DNA of 16,580 bases from Acidobacteria bacterium AH-259-L09 (GTDB lineage Bacteria > Acidobacteriota > UBA6911 > RPQK01): positions 1-16,580 of the forward strand of contig JALLOL010000026.1 in the NCBI GenBank assembly GCA_027717875.1, given 5' to 3'. The notes beneath the pieces are model-generated. The model was not told where the DNA came from. It did no database searches and saw only the letters and a program-made list of their open reading frames with translations. Position numbers and translations under genes: made by a program. The first letter of the stretch is position 1, and each line of letters begins with the position of its first letter. Positions 7,950 to 15,433 of this stretch are shown piece after piece.

Positions 7950-7978
7950 AATATACCAATTCAGCTGACAGCTGACAA
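7950..7978 (-). promoter_or_regulatory. Candidate sigma-70 promoter for the polyprenyl synthase gene
   Basis: On the minus strand, TTGTCA (7978-7973) and TATATT (7955-7950) are separated by exactly 17 bases. Each differs from the consensus by one base. The predicted start is near 7943, about ten bases before ATG 7932. The -35 box is made by the heptamer array (CAGCTGA CAACTCA), so the repeat appears to contribute to the promoter. Confidence 0.5.
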
Positions 7979-8043
7979 CTCACAGCTGACAGGGTTCCAA
8001 GTTCCAGGTTGCAGGTTCCAAGTTGAAACCTGGAACCTGGAAC
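7962..8043. repeat. Heptamer (7-bp) repeat array, in strict phase
   Basis: Eleven seven-base units and a five-base remnant run without a phase break: CAGCTGA twice, CAACTCA, CAGCTGA, CAGGGTT, CCAAGTT, CCAGGTT, GCAGGTT, CCAAGTT, GAAACCT, GGAACCT, GGAAC. Bases 8001-8017 can pair with 8027-8043 (one mismatch) to form a hairpin. This fills most of the 124-base gap between tatD and the polyprenyl synthase gene. Related units run on to the tatD stop (8057-8059). The array shares units with 4093-4127 and 16493-16548. Confidence 0.85.
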
Positions 8044-8056
8044 AAAACCCAGCAGC

Positions 8057-8833
8057 TCACAGCTTGAAAAACAGTCGCTCGAAGTTGGCCTTCGTAATGG
8101 CAGCGATTTCTTCTGTGGATTTCCCGCGCACTTGAGCAAGCATTTCGGCCACCTTCACCACGAAGGCCGGCTCGTTGCGCTTGCCCCGAAAGGGGACTGG
8201 TGCAAGATAGGGGGAGTCAGTCTCAATGAGCAATCGATCAAGAGGAACTCTGCGTGCAACCTCTCTGAGTTCATCCGCCTTGTCAAAGGTGAGGATTCCA
8301 CTGAAGGAGATATGAAATCCAAGGCGCAGGCAGCGTTCCGCGATATTAAGGCCAGCCGTAAAGCAGTGCAGCACCCCGCCAGGGCCTTCTGAAAACTCTT
8401 CTTCCAGGATCTGGCAGGTCTCTTCCTCCGCCTCTCTGCTATGGATGATGACTGGTTTATTGGCTAGACGAGCCCGCCGGAGTTGCTGCCTGAAGGATTC
8501 AATTTGTTGAGCACGGGGAGAGTTCTCGTAATGAAAATCCAAACCTATTTCTCCCCAGCCAAGGATGTTGGGGTGCTCCATAAGCGGCTGAATCTCCTCT
8601 CCCAGCTCGTCTTGATAAAACCGGGCGTCATGCGGGTGAACACCAATTCCGCCATACACGCCTTTATGGTCCTCCAGGAGTTGCATGAATACGCAGATGC
8701 TGTGCATGCTTTCACGCACACAGCCAATCGTCAAAATGGTGGTGAGACCTGCTTCGGTTGCTCTCTCGAGCACATCTCCCAAGTCAGGTTCAAAATCGGG
8801 AGAATCGAGGTGAGCGTGAGAATCGACGAACAT
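8057..8833 (-). CDS. tatD: TatD-family metal-dependent hydrolase / DNase
   Basis: TatD proteins are two-metal TIM-barrel hydrolases. Characterised members act as 3' exonucleases or deoxyribonucleases, or on D-aminoacyl-tRNA in some branches, so the exact substrate here is unknown. The metal ligands are all present: His6 and His8 in DSHAHLD, Glu95 in GWGEIGLDFHYE, His131 in PVIIHSRE, His156 in GVLHCF, and Asp206 in LIETDSPYLAP. GGIGVHPH (61-68) is also a family signature. At 258 residues it is full length. ATG 8833 overlaps the metG stop by one base (TAATG), so translation is coupled. A metG-tatD pair is common in bacteria. The stop lies at the edge of the heptamer array. Confidence 0.94.
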   Translation of the reverse strand: MFVDSHAHLDSPDFEPDLGDVLERATEAGLTTILTIGCVRESMHSICVFMQLLEDHKGVYGGIGVHPHDARFYQDELGEEIQPLMEHPNILGWGEIGLDFHYENSPRAQQIESFRQQLRRARLANKPVIIHSREAEEETCQILEEEFSEGPGGVLHCFTAGLNIAERCLRLGFHISFSGILTFDKADELREVARRVPLDRLLIETDSPYLAPVPFRGKRNEPAFVVKVAEMLAQVRGKSTEEIAAITKANFERLFFKL

Positions 8834-10764
8834 TATTTCAGTCTTGCACCCAGCCTAACCGGCTCAGTAAAGGTGACAAGAACTGGTTTACCTTCGTCAG
8901 AAGCTGCAACAATCATTCCGTCTGATTGAACACCCATGAGCTTGGCAGGCCTCAAATTGGTGACGACTGCAACAAAACGGCCCGGTAAGCTTTCAGCAGA
9001 GTACTCCTTGCCGATGCCTGCCACTATCTGACGCACTTCTGATCCAATGTCGACCTGCATCTTTAGTAACTTCTCTGATTTGGGGATTCTCTCTGCCGAA
9101 AGGATCTTTCCAACCCTCATCTCGACCTTGGCGAACTCTTTTATCTGGATTCTCTCCTCTAGTGAGATCGCCTTCGCACCTTCCTTTTCCGGAGCAGGAG
9201 TCTCTCTGTGTCGTTCTCTTTCTCTGACACGGCTCATAAACTCGTCTGGATCGAGACGCGGGTAGACCGCATCAATTTTACCGATCGCCGCACCCTTCTT
9301 TAACCCTCCCCAGCTCAGGTTAGTAATCTTCAGGTCTTCAATGGCTTTGGAGATCCCAAGTTGCTTGAGAATCGACGCGGCGCCGGCCGGGATAATGGGA
9401 GCCAGCAAAATAGCAATGATTCGAAGTGCCTCTGCCGAATGATACAGAATGGTTCCAAGCCGGCCTTCCTTCAGAGGATCCCGCGCCAGTGCCCATGGCT
9501 CATTAGCGACAATGTATTTATTGACAAGGGCAATCAATTCCCAAACGTTATCAATGGCCTTATTGATTTGCAGGCTGTCAAAGTTCTTTCGATAGAGATC
9601 AATAGTTTCGGTACTGAACTCCTTCAGCTCCTCATCTCTGCCTTCAGCTTCTCCACACTCGGGAATCTTTCCCTGGGAGTAATTGTCAATCATCTTGAGC
9701 GTACGACTGGCCAGGTTTCCCAAATCGTTGGCCAGATCGCTGTTCACTCGCGTCAACAGAAGGTCATAGGAAAAGTTTCCATCAGCACCTACGGCGATTT
9801 CTCGAAGTAAGAAGTACTTGACGTAATCTGGTTGCGTTAGCTCCATTAGCTCCTCTGCTGTGATGGTATTGCCCCGGGACTTAGACATTTTCTGGCCCTC
9901 TGCCGTCCACCAGCCATTGACCAGGATGTGGCGTGGAGGTTCGAGCCCAGCAGCAATCAAAAATGCCGGCCAATAGACGGCGTGAAAACGCAGAATGTCT
10001 TTGCCAATCAGTTGCACGTCTGCGGGCCAATAGCGTCCAAATTTCTTGGATCGGCCCCCGAAACCGATTCCAGAAAGGTAACCTGTGAGGGCATCAAACC
10101 AGACGTAAAAGATGTGCTTTTCATCTCCGGGCACGGGAATCCCCCACCTAAAGGAGGTTCGGCTGATGCTCAAATCTTTGAGACCTCCCTTGACGAAACT
10201 AACAATCTCGTTCATCCGGGTTGCGGGGATGACAAACTCTGGATTGTCATCGTAAAAGTTCAGAAGTTTTTCCTCAAAGGCTGAAAGCTTGAAGAAGTAA
10301 CTCTTCTCTGTCATGAACTCGGTAGAACGCCCGCAGTCGGGGCAGGTCTTTTTATTCTCCGGTACGTAGGCCTCACAATTGACGCAGTAATGACCACTGT
10401 ATTCGCCGAGATAGATGAAATTGTTCTTTTGGATTCTCTTAAAAATCTCCACCACGGCCTTGCGATGTCGCTTTTGTGTTGTTCGGATAAACTCATCGAA
10501 ACTCAGACCAAAGCCTCTCCACGCCTCCTCAAAGGCGGTCGCATAAGTGTTGGTGAGCTCTTGAGGGGTCATCCCCTGTTGGCGGGCTGCTCTTTCGATC
10601 TTTAACCCGTGCTCATCGGTGCCTGTTAAGGAGCAGACTTTCAGACCACACATCCTCTTGTAGCGGGCTATCGCATCGGCCACGACACACGTGTAGGTGT
10701 GCCCCACGTGTGGAAGTCCATTGACGTAATAAAGCGGAGTTGTCAAATAGAAAGTGTTACTCAT
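8833..10764 (-). CDS. metG: Methionyl-tRNA synthetase with C-terminal tRNA-binding domain
   Basis: This cytoplasmic class I synthetase charges tRNA-Met for initiation and elongation. The N-terminal Rossmann domain begins TFYLTTPLYYVNGLPHVGHT, and HVGH (19-22) is the HIGH motif. The inserted knuckle has one zinc-binding set, Cys127, Cys130, Cys141 and Cys144 (CVNC and CPDC). KMSKS is intact at 292-296. An alpha-helical anticodon domain follows. After a charged linker (about 505-530), residues about 537-643 form an OB-fold tRNA-binding domain (VEMRVGKILSAERIPKSEKL, later LRPAKLMGVQSDGMIVAA) as in dimeric bacterial MetRS. ATG 10764 overlaps the larC stop by four bases (ATGA), and tatD overlaps its end by one base. 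The three genes form a tight operon. Confidence 0.97.
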   Translation of the reverse strand: MSNTFYLTTPLYYVNGLPHVGHTYTCVVADAIARYKRMCGLKVCSLTGTDEHGLKIERAARQQGMTPQELTNTYATAFEEAWRGFGLSFDEFIRTTQKRHRKAVVEIFKRIQKNNFIYLGEYSGHYCVNCEAYVPENKKTCPDCGRSTEFMTEKSYFFKLSAFEEKLLNFYDDNPEFVIPATRMNEIVSFVKGGLKDLSISRTSFRWGIPVPGDEKHIFYVWFDALTGYLSGIGFGGRSKKFGRYWPADVQLIGKDILRFHAVYWPAFLIAAGLEPPRHILVNGWWTAEGQKMSKSRGNTITAEELMELTQPDYVKYFLLREIAVGADGNFSYDLLLTRVNSDLANDLGNLASRTLKMIDNYSQGKIPECGEAEGRDEELKEFSTETIDLYRKNFDSLQINKAIDNVWELIALVNKYIVANEPWALARDPLKEGRLGTILYHSAEALRIIAILLAPIIPAGAASILKQLGISKAIEDLKITNLSWGGLKKGAAIGKIDAVYPRLDPDEFMSRVRERERHRETPAPEKEGAKAISLEERIQIKEFAKVEMRVGKILSAERIPKSEKLLKMQVDIGSEVRQIVAGIGKEYSAESLPGRFVAVVTNLRPAKLMGVQSDGMIVAASDEGKPVLVTFTEPVRLGARLK

Positions 10765-11996
10765 CGCCTTTTATCAATGATCTGTTCGATCACTTTTTGT
10801 CGCACTGTTTTCAAAGGAATATCTGCTCTTTCGGCAATTGCCTTCAAATCCTCATATTCGGGTGCGATAGTCACAATTTCTCCCTTGAACCGTGCTATTT
10901 TTACTCCCACTCTTCCATATTCCGTCTCGATCTCCTCTACCTCACGATCCAAGATCCATCTTCTCCACGGACTCCATCGGACGCCTAGTGTCGTCGTTTC
11001 ACGGAAGATCAGCTCCGCCACCCGCTCCCGATCCGCTTGTCGGCAAAGAACAGAAAGCTTCAGTGCGGGCCGATTCTTCTTCATGTGCACGGGCGTATAG
11101 TACACGTCTAGGGCTCCCTTCTTTAAGGCCAACTCCAAAAAATGGCCAAACATCTGTGCATCCATGTCGTCAATGTTAGCCTCCAGCAGATAAACTTCCT
11201 CTTCTTTCCATGCTTCACTTCGCGGCCCAGCGGTTTCTGCAGGCAGGTCCAATTCCAGTCCCAAGAGCAATCTTAGCATGTTGGGGATCTCTTCAAATTC
11301 TTTGTCGCCGACGCCGAACCCCCATTTTTCGTAACGGGAGACCGGAGGAGTATTGTTCTTTTCCACTAATGTGGTCACGATGGCGGCTCCCGTGGGCGTT
11401 GTCAGCTCTCCCTGGACTTTACCCACCAAGACAGGGAATCCCTTAACCAACTCAGCAGTCGCAGGGGTAGGAACAGGCCAGGTGCCGTGGGAGAAAGTGA
11501 CGGTTCCACTACCCAAATTCAGAGGGGCACTGTAGAAGAGTTCCACTTCAAAATACTTGAAACCAATACAGGCTCCCAGAACATCCACAATGGCATCAAC
11601 GGCTCCTACTTCATGAAAATGCACTTTTTCAAGGGAAGTCTGATGGACTTTCGCTTCAGCCTGTGCGAGCCGTCGGAAAATAGCGACTGCCTTGTGCTTG
11701 ACCCAAGTATCTAGCTGAGCTTCCTCAATCAGACGCTGGATCTCTGTGAAACCTCTTCCCCGGTGGTCCTCGTGGTGGTGATGATGATTAGGGGGTGCAT
11801 TCACCCCCACCTGAAAGTTGATACCACGGATACCTTGGCGTTCAACCCTTTCCGCCGCCAGCTCATATCCCCCCAGCTTCAACTTGGCAAGTTCTTCCTT
11901 CAGGTGTTCCAGCGGAAGCCCAAGATCAACCAGGGCTCCCAGAATCATGTCGCCACTGACCCCATTGAAGGCGTCGAAATAGAGCAGTCGTTTCAT
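10761..11996 (-). CDS. larC: LarC-type nickel insertion protein (nickel-pincer nucleotide cofactor synthesis)
   Basis: LarC is the CTP-dependent cyclometallase that inserts nickel into pyridinium-3,5-bisthiocarboxylic acid mononucleotide, the cofactor of lactate racemase (LarA) and related enzymes. The protein starts with the family signature YFDAFNGVSGDMILGAL (6-22). A His-rich nickel-binding loop follows (HHHHH at 71-75, His78). HFHEVGAVDAI (126-136), the section around GTWPVPTPATAELV, and ANIDDM (273-278) are all typical. In Lactiplantibacillus plantarum the product is made by a programmed frameshift joining two frames; here it is one continuous frame of 411 residues. No larA, larB or larE lies in the window, so their presence elsewhere must be assumed. 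The gene leads the larC-metG-tatD operon. No ribosome binding site is seen before ATG 11996, and the 8-bp array starts eight bases upstream. Confidence 0.93.
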   Translation of the reverse strand: MKRLLYFDAFNGVSGDMILGALVDLGLPLEHLKEELAKLKLGGYELAAERVERQGIRGINFQVGVNAPPNHHHHHEDHRGRGFTEIQRLIEEAQLDTWVKHKAVAIFRRLAQAEAKVHQTSLEKVHFHEVGAVDAIVDVLGACIGFKYFEVELFYSAPLNLGSGTVTFSHGTWPVPTPATAELVKGFPVLVGKVQGELTTPTGAAIVTTLVEKNNTPPVSRYEKWGFGVGDKEFEEIPNMLRLLLGLELDLPAETAGPRSEAWKEEEVYLLEANIDDMDAQMFGHFLELALKKGALDVYYTPVHMKKNRPALKLSVLCRQADRERVAELIFRETTTLGVRWSPWRRWILDREVEEIETEYGRVGVKIARFKGEIVTIAPEYEDLKAIAERADIPLKTVRQKVIEQIIDKRR

Positions 11997-12003
11997 GATT
12001 GTC

Positions 12004-12107
12004 GTGCTTTCGTGAATTCGTGCGTTGGTGCGGTCGTGAATTCGTGCGGTCGTGCTTTCGTGCGTTCGTCTCTTCGTGCTGTGGTGCTGTCCTGCTGTGG
12101 TGCTGAC
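12004..12107. repeat. Octamer (8-bp) repeat array, 13 units in phase
   Basis: Thirteen consecutive eight-base units, mostly GTGCxxTC or GTGCTGTG, run without a phase break (for example GTGCTTTC, GTGAATTC, GTGCGTTG, GTGCGGTC). GTGAATTC, GTGCGGTC and GTGCTTTC each occur twice. The array lies between the divergent larC and argS starts. Weaker units may continue to about 12150. No gene is visible in it; frames through it are repeat-encoded and low in complexity. Confidence 0.85.
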
Positions 12108-12288
12108 CTGCGTCTGTACGTCGCGCGTTCGTGCTTCGCTGCCTCAGTGCTCTGACCTGAAAGTTAACAAAAGTTTCTTCCTGCAATGATCCAGTCCTGC
12201 TGGTGGAGCAACTAGCCCGCATTTCTCACTATACTTTAGATTCTTTTTCGGTGCCACTTCACCTCTCCTTCAGCAACAGGGGCCTCAC

Positions 12289-12329
12289 AAAGCACCAAAC
12301 GCACCACAGCACCACAGCACGAAGAGACG
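12289..12329. repeat. Short inverted copy of the octamer array
   Basis: Read on the minus strand, 12328-12297 consists of four units: GTCTCTTC, GTGCTGTG, GTGCTGTG, GTGCGTTT. A degraded fifth follows at 12289-12296. Bases 12306-12329 are the exact reverse complement of 12067-12090 (24 bases). The two arrays therefore face each other across about 215 bases. The DNA between (12108-12288) shows no gene; it has a TATACT at 12230-12235 without a matching -35. Confidence 0.8.
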
Positions 12330-12357
12330 CTCTTTGCCCTCCGCACACCCGTTCGCT

Positions 12358-12363
12358 TATCAT
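12358..12363 (+). promoter_or_regulatory. Candidate -10 box for argS (possibly near-leaderless)
   Basis: TATCAT ends nine bases before ATG 12373. No ribosome binding site and no convincing -35 are visible. If used, the leader would be only about two or three bases. An alternative is TATACT at 12230-12235. Confidence 0.3.
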
Positions 12364-12372
12364 TAACTTCGA

Positions 12373-14370
12373 ATGTTTCTCAAGCGAATCGAGCAGACGG
12401 AAAGACACCTAAGGCATTTTATCGCGCAGTACTTCGCAGTGGAACTGGAACGGCTTACCGTGGAGATCCCCCCCCGAATTGAATTCGGGGACTTGGCCTT
12501 TCCCTTCCCTTTCGAACTGGCGAAAACGCTTGGCAGATCTCCCCGTCAAATCGCCACAGAATTGGTAGAGAAAATTAAGACTCCTCCCCAGGTTGAGCGA
12601 TTCGTGGCTGCTGGTGCCGGCTACGTCAATGTTTTCTTTGAACGCATCTCCTTTTTCAAAGATCTCTACAGCTGGCTTCACAATCCATTCCCCGAGCCAA
12701 CCGGAGAAAAGATCATTGTGGAGCACACCAATATCAATCCCAACAAGGCTGCGCACATAGGTCATCTTAGAAATGCAGCTCTTGGAGACACCTTTGTTCG
12801 ATTGCTGCGCGCCTGTGGTCGCAAGGTTGAGGTTCAAAATTACATTGATAATACGGGTGTCCAGGTAGCCGATGTGGTTGTCGGTTTTCGGCAATTGCAC
12901 AAGATGTCCCTCAAGCAGATCAAATCCATTGGGGAACCTTTTGACCACTATTGCTGGGACCTGTACGCGCAGGTTTACCAATGGTACAGTCAGGATAAAT
13001 CTCGTCTTCACTACCGTGAGCAGACCCTGAAAGAAATTGAGGGCGCTCAGGAACCCACCAGCCAGCTCGCGGAGTACATTTCGATGCGAATTGTTCTTGC
13101 CCATTTGAAAACAATGCTCCGCATCGGAGTGCGATACCAGGTCTTGCCCCGCGAGAGTGAGATCCTGCGCTTAAAGTTCTGGGAAGAGTCCTTCCAACAA
13201 CTAAAGGAGAAAAAGGCGATCCTCTATCGAGACGATGGCCCCCAAGAAGGATGTTGGGTGATGCGCCTGCCTGGGGAAAATGGCGACTCTGTAGACGAGA
13301 AGATCATTGTACGGAGCAATGGCACCGTAACGTATGTGGGAAAGGATATTGCCTACCAGCTGTGGAAGTTTGGCCTTTTGGGAACGACTTTTCATTACCG
13401 TCCTTTTTGCCGGTATCAAGATGGCGAAATTGTTCTACATGAGGATCAGGTCCCCGATGACGACACCGTTTGGTTGACGACAATACAACCGTCCCCGTAC
13501 AAGGATCCCGACTTCGGGCAGGGCAACAGCGTCTACAACGTTATCGATGTACGTCAATCTTATCTGCAGCGAGTGGTGGTTGAGGGTCTGCGAAGACTTG
13601 GATTTGCAGAGCAAGCGGATCATTCCGTCCACTTTGCTTATGAAATGGTGGCTCTTTCCCCCACGTGCTGTTCGGAACTGGGTATTGAATTGTCAGAGGA
13701 GGAGCAAAAGAAACCCTACGTGGAAGTCTCGGGACGCAAAGGATTGGGCGTAAAGGCTGACGACCTTATCAACAAGCTAGTCGAAAAATCACTTGAAGAG
13801 GTCAATGCCCGTCAGAAAGATCTCCCTTTGGAAAAGCGAAAAGAGATCGCCCATCAAATCGCCATTGGAGCACTTCGCTACTTCCTTCTGAAGTATACGC
13901 GCAGTTCAGTAATTGCCTTTGACTTCACGGAAGCACTCAGTTTCGAGGGGGAAACGGGACCTTACTTGCAGTATTCGGTGGTCCGGGCCAACAACATTTT
14001 TCGCAAGCTGGAAGCTAGTGATCCACAGTGGGACATTTCAGTCTGGGAAGACAATTGTGAGAGGATGTGGGAGGAGCCGAATTCAATCGCCGAGCTGATG
14101 GACGACAATCAAGTGTGGAGTCTTTTGCTTCAAGTGGCCCGTCTGGAAGAGAGCATTCACCAAACTGCTCGGAGCATGGAGATCTCTTATTTGGCCAAGC
14201 ACGCGTTCAACTTGGCCCAACAATTTAACCTCTTCTACCACAAGTACCATATCCTCTCTGAAAGGGATCCTATCAAGAAATGTTTTTATCTCACCGTGGC
14301 CGATGCGGCGCGCCGGGGACTTTTCAAGACCCTCGATTTACTCGGAATACAGGTACCTGAGAGAATGTAA
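12373..14370 (+). CDS. argS: Arginyl-tRNA synthetase
   Basis: This class I synthetase attaches arginine to tRNA-Arg in the cytoplasm. The N-terminal Add1-type domain (about 1-100) carries FGDLAFPFPFELAKTL and the GAGYVNVFF strand. The active site has IIVEHTNINPNKAAHIGHLR with HIGH at 128-131. YVGKDIAYQLWKFG (321-334) is the usual ATP-site region. In place of a canonical KMSKS it has VEVSGRKGLGVKADDL, with SGRKG at 453-457, a known ArgRS variation. The C-terminal helical anticodon domain starts near residue 540 (FEGETGPYLQYSVVRANNIF) and the protein ends LLGIQVPERM. At 665 residues it is longer than the 560-590 common in bacteria. Part of the excess is a stretch near 337-385 (HYRPFCRYQDGEIVLHEDQV and following) that looks like an insertion in the catalytic domain. 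The next gene begins two bases after the stop. Confidence 0.95.
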   Translation: MFLKRIEQTERHLRHFIAQYFAVELERLTVEIPPRIEFGDLAFPFPFELAKTLGRSPRQIATELVEKIKTPPQVERFVAAGAGYVNVFFERISFFKDLYSWLHNPFPEPTGEKIIVEHTNINPNKAAHIGHLRNAALGDTFVRLLRACGRKVEVQNYIDNTGVQVADVVVGFRQLHKMSLKQIKSIGEPFDHYCWDLYAQVYQWYSQDKSRLHYREQTLKEIEGAQEPTSQLAEYISMRIVLAHLKTMLRIGVRYQVLPRESEILRLKFWEESFQQLKEKKAILYRDDGPQEGCWVMRLPGENGDSVDEKIIVRSNGTVTYVGKDIAYQLWKFGLLGTTFHYRPFCRYQDGEIVLHEDQVPDDDTVWLTTIQPSPYKDPDFGQGNSVYNVIDVRQSYLQRVVVEGLRRLGFAEQADHSVHFAYEMVALSPTCCSELGIELSEEEQKKPYVEVSGRKGLGVKADDLINKLVEKSLEEVNARQKDLPLEKRKEIAHQIAIGALRYFLLKYTRSSVIAFDFTEALSFEGETGPYLQYSVVRANNIFRKLEASDPQWDISVWEDNCERMWEEPNSIAELMDDNQVWSLLLQVARLEESIHQTARSMEISYLAKHAFNLAQQFNLFYHKYHILSERDPIKKCFYLTVADAARRGLFKTLDLLGIQVPERM

Positions 14371-14372
14371 CC

Positions 14373-15422
14373 ATGCCATTTCTTTTTGCGACCTTATTTC
14401 TGACAGCAAATCTTTTCAATCCGCTCCAAGCGGAACAGGAAGTAGATTTTTGTCTGCATGATGTACTCACTGCCCGCGAATTTCAGAAATATCAAAGTAA
14501 GCCCAAGTACCGTGATCGGATAGATCTTTTCAGAAATGCTTTCGATCGTCGTGCCAATCTTTTGCGAAGGTACGTACAACGAAAGGAAATGGAGAAAACC
14601 GCTGACTTGCTGCGGAAGCTTCACGCGCTCTCTCATTACGCCGCCGAAGAATCCTCCAATGTGAAAAACCCAAAGGATCTTCGTTCAAGACAGGTCAAGA
14701 AACTAGAGATCCGTCTTCGCAAGCTGATTGAGACCATGAACGACCTGAAATCCACAGCACCTTTCGAGTATCAAGATGATTTTGAAATCACAGCGCAAGC
14801 CCTGCAAGACTTGAGAAAAACTTTGCTGACACAAATATTTGGCGAGGCGATGGCGGCACTCAAGAGCACCCGCAGGGAACCGAAAAGAGGGACGATCGAC
14901 CTGCTGACATCCCTGCACTCCCCAGCCTCGGAGACGTCAGTTGAGACCCGCTCACGTCATCTGCAGTCGAGCGATCGTTTTACTGATGAAGAGTACCTAA
15001 AGATCCAGGAAAATCAACGACTGGACAAAAGAGTGGAGGTCTTCTTAGAAATCGCCCAGAGTCGTCTCGAGGAGATCCGGCGAAGAAGGGAAAACAAAGA
15101 ATGGGAAAAAGACGAGGAAAACCCCCTGGAATTCTACACTTATTGGGACATGGTTCATGCTTACCAAAAGGCGATTGACGCGATTATGATCAACATCGAT
15201 GAAAAAGCCATTTACAAGATCGCCTCTGAAAAGGACATCCGCAACTCCCTCAAAAAACTCTACAAGAGGATTCAAGAGTTCATCCCCCAGCTAGAACCGA
15301 TCAAACAACTGGCGATCGATCTCCAGGATGAGGCCCTGTATAAAGAGCTCATCAAAGCTCAAGAGACGTCGATCATCGCCCAAAAAGGGGCTCTCTACGG
15401 TCTGGGCGCGCCGGAGCAATAG
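14373..15422 (+). CDS. Secreted helical protein of unknown function with an internally duplicated module
   Basis: I do not recognise a named family. ATG 14373 lies two bases after the argS stop. The product starts MPFLFATLFLTANLFNPLQA, a plausible signal peptide with cleavage after Ala20, so the protein is probably periplasmic. The rest is strongly helical and charged. It contains two related modules. TAREFQKYQ (33-41) to KEMEK (71-75) aligns without gaps to TDEEYLKIQ (204-212) to KEWEK (242-246). Further on, KDLR (101-104) and KKL (109-111) match KDIR (287-290) and KKL (294-296). Modules of about 130 residues are joined by a basic, Ser/Thr-rich linker (about 163-203). No catalytic motif is evident. 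Its place between argS and a type III PKS suggests co-transcription, but gives no function. Confidence 0.82.
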   Translation: MPFLFATLFLTANLFNPLQAEQEVDFCLHDVLTAREFQKYQSKPKYRDRIDLFRNAFDRRANLLRRYVQRKEMEKTADLLRKLHALSHYAAEESSNVKNPKDLRSRQVKKLEIRLRKLIETMNDLKSTAPFEYQDDFEITAQALQDLRKTLLTQIFGEAMAALKSTRREPKRGTIDLLTSLHSPASETSVETRSRHLQSSDRFTDEEYLKIQENQRLDKRVEVFLEIAQSRLEEIRRRRENKEWEKDEENPLEFYTYWDMVHAYQKAIDAIMINIDEKAIYKIASEKDIRNSLKKLYKRIQEFIPQLEPIKQLAIDLQDEALYKELIKAQETSIIAQKGALYGLGAPEQ

Positions 15423-15428
15423 GAGAGG
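15421..15428 (+). promoter_or_regulatory. Ribosome binding site of the type III PKS gene
   Basis: AGGAGAGG overlaps the stop of the upstream gene (15420-15422) and ends five bases before ATG 15434. It is one of the two strongest Shine-Dalgarno sequences in the window and fixes the start. Confidence 0.75.
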
Positions 15429-15433
15429 CCATC

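Noticed and set aside
7962..8043. CRISPR array
   Set aside because: Units are seven bases with no spacers and no cas genes nearby.
11763..12155. Plus-strand open frame of 130 codons over the larC start
   Set aside because: Its first half is antisense to the conserved N-terminus of larC and its second half is the translated repeat array.
11926..12222. Minus-strand open frame of 98 codons upstream of larC
   Set aside because: It reads through the 8-bp array, giving a low-complexity Arg/Thr/His-rich peptide, and overlaps the larC start; no ribosome binding site or family resemblance.
12409..13104. 231-codon open frame on the minus strand inside argS
   Set aside because: Antisense to the conserved HIGH-motif region of argS; no recognisable protein features.
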